The position numbers and the translations under genes were made by a program. From contig JH153143.1 of NCBI GenBank assembly GCA_000226015.1, positions 50,194 to 81,125 of the forward strand: 30,932 nt of DNA, given 5' to 3'. The notes below the pieces were generated by a model. That model was not told where the DNA came from. It searched no databases and saw only the letters and a list, made by a program, of their open reading frames with translations. Of this stretch, positions 24,218-30,932 are shown piece after piece. Every line of letters begins with the position of its first letter. The first letter of the stretch is position 1. The DNA comes from Mnemiopsis leidyi (taxonomy: Eukaryota; Ctenophora; Tentaculata; Lobata; Bolinopsidae).

Positions 24218-25823
24218 GTAAGTGTATGCTTCCCATCAAGTCCAGTATAATTGGTACGCAGGGTTTTGTCTAAGATAGCTTAGGTAGCCTGTGTCATGAG
24301 AAATAATGCCACGAGTTGGAATCTTTTAATGACTTATTGATACACTGTTTAACTTGTTTATACTCGATTCACATATATTAATTACTATTATAAAGTTATT
24401 TTTGGGAGGGCCAGGGGACACAAATCATATACATCACGTGATACCTATACTCAATGTTGATTGGCTGTACTTAACTTTTCATCGACGAATTAAATAAAAT
24501 AAATAAATAAATTCTAGCTTTTATAACACGCTTCAACTGTTAAAAATATCAAATATCGTAAGTATTCAATATTAAGTTATTTAAGCGTGGCCTTCAAAAA
24601 ACTCAAAAATCAAGGGACCTATTTATCAATGCTAAAAGCCAAATTAAAAAAATATGTTTTGAGAGCGGTTTTAAAACTTTAAAGTTCACCAATTGCTATC
24701 ACATAACGAGAAAAAATCCCAAAAAAATCTATCTCTATTACAAATTCATTCAGCTATTCATCTATGAAATTTCAAATGAAATTTCAAATCACCACTAATT
24801 TATGTTAAATTTATTTTCATCCATAGATTTGGAAGAAGACGCATCCTACTATTCTCCCTGTATGTATCAATCCTGGTAACAATATTATGTGCTGTGGTAC
24901 CCAACTATTACACCCTTCTACTGTCAAGAGCACTTTTAGGGTTTTGCATCGGACTCAACTCTTCCACGGTCAATGTATTCTACGCAGAACAGGTGTCAAC
25001 AAAGCAAGTGTATGAGTTTGGTACTCTCGCCTCAGACATCGCTTTTGCTCTTGGTGGTGGCTGGGTTGCAGTTCTTGGCTACTTCCTGTTGGACACTTCT
25101 GGGTGGAGAATATTTGTAGTTAGTACATCTATGCCAGTTTTCCTTCCTCCTATCATCATACTCCATATATATCTTACAAAGGAGGTTCCTTCCGGAGGAG
25201 AGACCCAAGTGAACGACCGAGGAGTTATTGAGGTGACAGGGCAAACTTGCAGAGTTCTTAAAGCAAGTGCTATGAAACTGATTAACACTCTGCAAGGGTA
25301 CGGAACGATCATGTTATTACCTAGTCTTATCAGGGCTGATAACGAGAAGAGTATCATGGGTGATACTGATGACTGCGCCTCAGCAGTTCAAGGTAATCAA
25401 CTTCTTCTTTTGGCGTTAGTCTCTGGAGGAACCAATGTCATTGGTCGATCTTTTGGTTATGTTCTACAAAATAAAGCAAGGTTTAAAGTCTTGCAGCCAT
25501 TGTTGGCGAGTATCATTGCAATCTGCTACATTTTACTAATCTTCGAGAGTGGATTGCCTACTTTTGTGACCGCGCTTGGAGTTGCAAAGTTAGTCTATGC
25601 TATGATGGTCATAAAGATTAATTTGATCACATTTGATAAGGCTTTTCTCGGAACGGAGAACTTTGCATTAAATAGCGGGAAAGTTTACACAAGTGGTATG
25701 CTTGGTGCAATTATTGGCAACACACTCGCCGCATTCTTTTCTCCAAAAATTACTGTGATAGCAGCTGGAATATTAAGTTGTTTTCAAGTATTGGTAGTCT
25801 GCTCTGTTCATGAAGTCGACTAA
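23943..25823 (+). CDS. SV2/SVOP-like major facilitator transporter, two exons
   Basis: Exons 23943-24217 and 24827-25823 join in phase 2 (GACAG|A) to give 423 residues. The junction creates the major facilitator motif TDRFGRRR after the second membrane segment. Before it, KFGDAVEIYLPGV fits the first segment of SV2/SVOP proteins, which often have a D-A-x-E motif. Later parts show RALLGFCIGLNSST (segment 4), a loop from about residue 180 to 215, LQGYGTIMLLPSL (segment 7 region), and GRSFGYVLQNKARF, a weak copy of the second GR motif. It is shorter than the roughly 500-550 residues usual for SVOP. Role: probably an organic-solute transporter in the plasma or vesicle membrane; the substrate is unknown. 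It stands alone on the plus strand between ShKT and PAN genes, convergent with the latter. Confidence 0.78.
24827..25823 (+). CDS. Transporter exon 2
   Basis: Starts after catccatag. It encodes the rest of the transporter to TAA at 25821-25823. Several hydrophobic segments follow one another, with LALVSGGTNVIGR and SGMLGAIIGNTLAAFF typical of the C-terminal half. Confidence 0.8.
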
Positions 25824-26156
25824 GATAGAATGGAGCTAATGGATAATTTGTCTGGATATGTGGGCCAAGATCGGCAAACTATTATTTGCTGTATTGTATG
25901 CTTTACAAGGATTTAAAGCTGTGATTTTGGAACAGTTTGTCATTTAATCCTTTAGATAACATGTTGTAAATGCATTATTCAAAGTAACCAGCAACAGAGT
26001 ACTGTAGTCATTGCAGTTTGCAAACTACAATTGATCATGAAATTGGGGCAGACTGTTTTCTTATTTAAGCATTTTAAAGTTTGAATTTTCATGTTATTAG
26101 CAACTTTAGGATAGACTTTCACTAAGCCATTAGCACGATTAATGAGAATATTGCTT
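25824..26156. other. Convergent 3' intergenic region
   Basis: It separates the transporter stop from the stop of the SRCR/PAN gene on the opposite strand. No coding content; it is short enough that the two 3' untranslated regions may meet or overlap. Confidence 0.5.
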
Positions 26157-27601
26157 TTAAGAATTTAAGAATATATCAGAAATCACAATGTTAATATTTT
26201 TATCAAGTAGTCTAGTACTGTATTTACCTTGTTTGTTGTAGCACTCTAGCACACCAGAGATCCAGTTTAGTTCAACAGTTTCGCTCTTCAACTGATAACC
26301 CTCTTTGAACAGCACACAACTATGGGTTTTTGTACACAACGAAAAAGCTCTGCATCCATTTTTCTTTTCACATAGATTCTTACAACCATAATACGATGAG
26401 ACACCTCTTTTTGTATTGATTATTGATCCACGACCACTCCAAATTCTCCGGTTATCATTCATGCATGCGTCATCCTCAAAATCTAATCCATCGCCTCCCT
26501 TATTGTCTCCCTTTTTGTAGTAGCATTTCAGTTCAGCCGAAATATAGGACCTGGTCTTAGTGCTTGACTCCATACTCTTTGTAAATGCTTCGGAATCAAA
26601 AAGCAAGCAACGCTTCATAAGGGTACACACTGAAAATGCTACACAATCAGTTTTCTGTTTACAACTTCTTGCACACTGATCAAATGTACCAGCACTCACA
26701 GTATCCAAAAGTCCTATTGCATACTTTTTACGTTTAATAAGACAGGAAGGTGAGTGATCATTTTTATCATTATCGATTGGATCTTTGATTTTAAAGAAAC
26801 AGGAGACCTTGGCCGATACATACGTTGTTTCAGTTCTGGTACTTGATTCCATATTCTCTGTTAATGCTTCTTTGTCAAAAAGCAGACATTGTCTCAGAAC
26901 AGTATATACAGTAAAAGCAGCACAATAAGTCTTCTCTTTGCATTTATTTGCACATTCACCAGCATTTTGAGCAATCACTATATCAAGAAGACCCTTGGCA
27001 TATGTTTTCTGTTTAATAAGACACGAATCTGATTCTTCCCCCTTTTTATTGTCAAAGCATGAGATAACAGCCGACTCCCAACCTTTGTCTCGTGCCCAAT
27101 TACTCTCACGAAGCTCAGTATGATTCTCATCAAACATGAGGCAGCGACTGTCTTTTTTCACAAATGTAAAAGCAGCACAGTTTAACTTGTCACTGCATTT
27201 GGACTTACATTGAGCAAAGGTTTTCAAACTTGCAACCTCAGTTGGCTTTGTCCCAGCAAAGGCAAAACCGAACTTAATACATTTATTTTTGTTTCCATTA
27301 TTTGATTTCTCATCACCATCACTCGACTTCTGGAAACAAGATTTTAAACCCGATACTATCATGAATGAAACAGACTTTGATGATATTTCGCCAACAGATG
27401 TGTGCCGCATACAATAATAATAATCCTTTACAAAAGTGAATGCAACACAAGAGGATGATTCTAAGCACAATGATTTGCACTCATCAGGATTATTTGCCGG
27501 AGCTGGAGACATAGTAGCTGTTTCCCCCTCAAACGACTTTTTATTTAAGAAACATTCTAAAGTTTTCTCATCGACGCGATCATCCCTTATATTTTCCGTG
27601 C
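26157..27601 (-). CDS. SRCR/PAN gene exon 3: five PAN domains in one exon
   Basis: Five PAN domains without introns: cores DECKSLCLESSSCVAFTF, AQCKSKCSDKLNCAAFTF, GECANKCKEKTYCAAFTV, DQCARSCKQKTDCVAFSV, YGCKNLCEKKNGCRAFSL. Domains 3 and 4 are close copies (both have KGLLD/IGLLD and the MESST phrase). Charged low-complexity linkers (GDEKSNNGNKNK, DNDKNDHS, GDNKGGDG) separate them. Confidence 0.88.
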
Positions 27602-28532
27602 CTGCAATTAAATAGTAATTTGTGAGTTTGCTGGGAAAAGCTTAACAAAAAGAAAGTAACCATTAACCAGTAAATTCAAATGATGAAATAAAACCATTTA
27701 CATACTTCTAAACTATGATCAAAAAATTTACGTCCTCATAAAAATTATGGGATTAGGATAGAACCTCTGCATGTTAAGAAGACGCTGTTTTCATCCAAAC
27801 ACTTGAAATCCTTGTCCTTCCACGTGCACTGGTTTAAGTTTGTATTTTGATCAGCCGTACAATGAATATCACTTATAGTGAAGACGAGATCATCTTGTAA
27901 AGTATAATAATGTCCACTAAACCAGCCCTTTGCACTAGAAAATCCGAGTTCATTACAAAAGTAATTTGCCGCTATATCCCTAAAGCCTTCAGAGCAGACT
28001 TTTCCACCTTTGTACAACAGCAGACCAGGCTTCCCACTGCCAACAGGATCACCATTAGGGTCCACTAAACTGAATGATGTCGACTTTAAGTTGAACTGCT
28101 TGCCTGAAATGTTATACAAAATTCAAGGGTAAGTTAAATTCATTCATGTGTAAGAGAATAACCATAAATTTAAACATATTAGTGCAGCATACCATTTCAA
28201 GTACAAAATCTTCTATAATTACTTTTAATAAGTACTAAAAGTAAGAAATATATTTAGTGCGCTCACAAAATCTGAGCAAGAAATATCAAACCTTCAAAGA
28301 AAAAATTTGGTGTATAATCAACGGGTGAAAAGTGTGGGGCAGAATCAGATTGCAACAATCGGAGAGATGATCCCAATTCAATGCCAGATATATTAGCTGA
28401 TATAATCTTATTTAGATCATCCGCCATCAGTGGAGGAAGAGTTAAGTTTTGGGAATTCATCACTGGCATCATGATGTATAAAACCAGCAGCACATTGGTG
28501 TAAGTGATCTGCATAATTTTCAGCATATTCAT
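26157..28532 (-). CDS. Secreted SRCR plus five-PAN protein, three exons
   Basis: Exons 28292-28532, 27765-28103 and 26157-27601 join in phase 1 to give 674 residues. The N terminus (KIMQITYTNVLLVLYIMMPV) is a good signal peptide. One SRCR domain occupies about residues 85-193, followed by five PAN domains from about 210 to 647, each with six cysteines. SRCR and PAN are extracellular binding folds; no membrane anchor follows the last PAN. A secreted lectin-like or matrix protein is inferred. A strong donor at 26226-26227 (CAAG|gtaaat) could splice the end to an unseen exon instead of reading to the stop at 26157-26159. Confidence 0.8.
27765..28103 (-). CDS. SRCR/PAN gene exon 2: SRCR domain
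   Basis: Phase 1-1 exon of 113 codons with the SRCR pattern GLLLYKGGKVCSEGF, AANYFCNELGFSSAKGWF, ISDIHC, LNQCTW, VFLTC. The spacing fits the group with a single-exon SRCR domain. Confidence 0.82.
28292..28532 (-). CDS. SRCR/PAN gene exon 1: signal peptide and leader
   Basis: ATG at 28530-28532, with MNMLKIMQITYTNVLLVLY as a hydrophobic signal. About 50 residues of leader follow with two possible N-glycosylation sites (NLT, NIS). The donor is GAAG|gtttga, phase 1 but not strong. Confidence 0.72.
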
Positions 28533-28659
28533 TGCATCATGTCATGCTCCCTGAAATGTTAACTGAATGAATTTTTTATTTAATTTAACATTTACTTAAC
28601 TTTGGTGTATCCAACATCCATGTGGTTACAATGTTACCAGCCAATTTAAGGAGCCAAAG

Positions 28660-28898
28660 GATCTTAAGGTCTGTGATGGTTAAGGTAGTTTATACCATAC
28701 TTTATTTGCCTGAGGCTTAGCTACAACAAGCATAGCTACTCATTTAACCCTCAATCACCCTTTCCTGTTCATTTGGCTGAGTCGACCTGGGCTGCAGAGA
28801 CGCCTGCCCCATGGCTATACAACACAGAGATTCAACCTGGGATCTCCCGAATGAAAGTCTGATGCTCTAAGCTCTGTTCCATAAAATGAATGTATAAA
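28660..28898 (-). mobile_element. tRNA-derived SINE copy
   Basis: On the minus strand the head reads agagcatcagactttcattc followed by cccaggttgaatc, matching the anticodon arm and B box of a tRNA (a Glu-like TTC anticodon is suggested), then a non-tRNA body. The A box region is worn. The 3' limit near 28660 is uncertain. Confidence 0.6.
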
Positions 28899-28929
28899 AA
28901 GATTTGGACACTTCATTTATTGAGTTATA

Positions 28930-29184
28930 CAAGCGGCGTAACGAGGCCCCGGCTAAGCCAGGGGCGCCATCATGAGGGGGTGCAAAATCGTAAAAAATAT
29001 AGAACAATTTTGCAAGATTAACTACGCGACTAGCAAAATCGTGTATTTGGTACTATTTATTTAGATTTTTTGGTCAGATTTTCACATTGCTCCCAGTAAG
29101 CCATAACACCAGGGGCGCCACTTGGGGGGCCCTTTTACTGGCAAGTTGCGCCATATTGGCTACAGCTACAACGTTACGCCACTG
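28930..29184. mobile_element. hAT-like MITE, copy A
   Basis: The ends are inverted agcggcgtaacg / cgttacgccactg. Sub-terminal caggggcgcca phrases occur near both ends. No protein coding. The termini resemble the CAGTGGCGTA class of hAT elements; no 8-base duplication is clear. Confidence 0.68.
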
Positions 29185-29340
29185 AGTAGTGAGTAAGTCT
29201 ATACATATATTGCAGATATTTTCTCTGAGATTGGGGAGAAGCCTATGTTCAGTGTACCCTGCAGAGTCGGCAAGCCATCTAGTGGGTCTATAAGACCAGT
29301 AAAAGTTTAGTTTCCCTCTGTTCATTTTTCCTGACAGAAC

Positions 29341-29452
29341 CAGGGAAGAGCAAGTAGCTAGAAGGAGAATTAAACAAGAACTGCGAAAAAAAAGAAAGGA
29401 AGAACCTGATTCAACATTTCTGATTAAATCTGGGAAAGTCCAGCATGTATGA
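29341..29452 (+). pseudogene. Possible LINE-encoded fragment
   Basis: A short plus-strand frame reads REEQVARRRIKQELRKKRKE and then FLIKSGKV to a stop. Basic tails ending in 'I-K-x-G-K-V' occur in proteins of animal LINE-type elements. No other part is seen here. Identification is by memory of pattern only. Confidence 0.25.
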
Positions 29453-29568
29453 AGTTTTTTTGAGCAGATTTAAAATTTGTCGTGATATCTATTTTCTTTT
29501 TTGAAAAGTCTAAGACGGCCCTGGTGTCATTATGCTTTTAAGCGAATTTCCAGGTTTAGCCAGAAAGC

Positions 29569-29630
29569 AGCGGCGTAACGATGCGCCCTCATTAGGGGGC
29601 GCCACATCGACATAAAAAGTATGGGACAAA
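29569..29630. mobile_element. hAT-like MITE, truncated copy C
   Basis: agcggcgtaacg then ggggcgcca, matching the left end of copies A and B, and broken off at the start of the second SINE-related segment. Confidence 0.6.
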
Positions 29631-29700
29631 GATGCCTGCCCCATGGCTAGACAACACAGAGATTCAACCTGGGATCTCCCGAATGAAAGTCTGATGCTTT
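29631..29700 (-). mobile_element. tRNA-derived SINE copy, truncated
   Basis: Nearly identical to 28802-28870 of the first SINE copy, including the B box and anticodon arm. It joins the MITE end through the same spacer as the first copy, so both form one composite unit. Confidence 0.62.
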
Positions 29701-29762
29701 AAGCTCGGTGCCATAAAATGAATGTATGAAAAGATTTGGACACTTTATTCATTAAGTTAAAC

Positions 29763-30460
29763 CAGCGGCGTAACAAGGCCCCGGCTATGCCAGGGGCGCC
29801 ATCATGAGGAGGCGCAAAATCGTAAAAAAATATAGGACAATTTTGCAAAATGACGACGATTAACACGTTTTTATTGAAAGCTTCTTCAACAACAAAACTC
29901 GTATAAACTTTAGTGTTATTGCAAGAAGTAACGAAGTCGAATGCATTCGTTGGTTGTGAATTAAAGTGGTGATATTTCACCAATCACAGTTGCCATTCTC
30001 AAACCTAAAATGTTGATTGTTGATAAACATGGTATTTATAGTATTAACTTTGTAATTTACTGGAATATTTAACTATCCGTTTTTATCAACATTTTAGGTT
30101 TGAGAATGGCACTGTGATTGCTGAAATATCACCACTTTAATTCATTACCAACGAATGCATTCGTTACTTCTTGCAATAACACTAAAGTTTATACTTCTTC
30201 TCCGTTTCCCTGCAACCAAAACTCGTATCTATATATGGCTACCAACCCCCCTACAAGAAATATGGAACGATTTAGCAACATTAATTGCGCGACTAGCAAA
30301 ATCGCGTATTCGGTTTAATAACTTCATTATTTATTTAGATTTTCCGGCCATTTTTCACAAATTGCTCCCCGAAAGCCCTTACACCAGGGACGCCACTTAG
30401 GGGCACATTTTCATGGCTGAGGGGCGCCATATTGGCTAAACCTACTACGTTACGCCACTG
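29763..30460. mobile_element. hAT-like MITE, copy B, with inner insertion
   Basis: Left end cagcggcgtaac, right end gttacgccactg. The first 85 or so and last 170 or so bases match copy A; between them lies additional repeat sequence, including the palindrome at 29901-30194. Confidence 0.68.
29901..30194. mobile_element. Palindromic foldback element nested in copy B
   Basis: Arms 29901-30023 and 30085-30194 are inverted copies (gtataaactttagtgttatt, aaagtggtgatatttca, aacctaaaatgttgat) around a 60-base centre. The phrase caaaactcgtat lies at both sides, possibly a target duplication. Confidence 0.75.
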
Positions 30461-30479
30461 CCAGGAACTGAACATACCG

Positions 30480-30860
30480 GTCTAACGAAACGTCTCGTTC
30501 AGCTTCAGCTGCGTGAGTCGGGTATCCCCGCGACAAGGTGCGCGCTGCCGTACAATGCTCTTCTGGAGTATATTATTTGCTCTGATGTTTTGTTTAATTG
30601 TTATCGGACGTTGCCTGACCTGCTGCCGCGAAGCGCGCGGTAGTGAATTTGAAAATTGATAATGGGTCGCCGCGCAACGCAAAGCAACCTAATTTGTACG
30701 GCAGCGCGCACCTTGACGAGATGATATCCGTCTACCGTTCTAACGAAACGATAGCTTTAGCTGCGTGAGTCGGGTATCACCGCGACAACGCGCACCCTCC
30801 TGTCATTTTATTCCCATTCGCTTCGAACGAGGGTCGGACGAAGTCAGACAACAACCTAAT
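30480..30860. repeat. GC-rich repeat cluster at right edge
   Basis: Two direct copies of a segment containing gctgcgtgagtcgggtat (near 30508 and 30762). caaggtgcgcgctgccgtac near 30534 recurs as its reverse complement near 30694. It is related to the repeat at the left edge, as both share ctgctgccgcgaagc. No coding content. Confidence 0.6.
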
Positions 30861-30932
30861 TAGCCAATTGGCCCATATATCTGTTGCAAAACACATATAT
30901 TTAATATAATATGCCTCCGTTATGTGTTGTCA

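Larger units (their letters stand above)
28533..30932. other. Repeat-rich 5' flank of the SRCR/PAN gene
   Basis: No gene seen. It is filled with SINE, miniature DNA elements and GC-rich repeats, listed separately. Promoter elements of the SRCR/PAN gene could not be picked out. Confidence 0.55.

Noticed and set aside
1-30932. CRISPR array, bacterial operon or rRNA gene
   Set aside because: No evenly spaced identical repeats with unique spacers, no bacterial gene arrangement, and no rRNA-like conserved stretch.

Overview
The window looks like animal (metazoan) nuclear DNA, most likely from a cnidarian. Coding exons are short and separated by AT-rich introns of about 0.2 to 1.7 kb with GT-AG borders. 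The dominant protein modules are ShKT (six-cysteine ShK-type), PAN/Apple, CCP/Sushi and SRCR domains, a mix typical of cnidarian secreted proteins. Interspersed DNA transposon remnants and a tRNA-derived SINE fit the same origin. No species is assigned; this rests on module content, not on a database match. Exon borders below were read by eye from splice signals, reading phase and domain content.

Layout. 1-560: GC-rich dispersed repeat. 561-1909: AT-rich, no gene seen. 1910-5983, minus: a secreted protein with two PAN domains (each split over two exons), a long charged linker and two CCP domains. 6444-20932, minus: a giant modular gene of about 30 exons, with a signal peptide, 26 ShKT domains, several short linker exons, then PAN, CCP and PAN, about 1,750 residues. 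21043-22380: a non-autonomous DNA transposon with long repeat-filled inverted ends. 22381-23942: intergenic, with a CA-rich microsatellite. 23943-25823, plus: a two-exon SV2/SVOP-like major facilitator transporter. 26157-28532, minus: a three-exon secreted protein with one SRCR and five PAN domains. 28533-30932: nested SINE, hAT-like miniature elements and a palindromic element, ending in GC-rich repeat related to that at 1-560.

The three minus-strand genes lie in the same orientation and share the PAN module. They look like a local family built by exon shuffling: almost every internal border is phase 1, so almost every exon can be duplicated, lost or skipped without breaking the frame. All lack an evident transmembrane segment and any catalytic domain, so a role as secreted structural, adhesive, mucus, capsule or recognition proteins is inferred; the sequence cannot choose among these. 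The transporter shows no obvious functional link to them.
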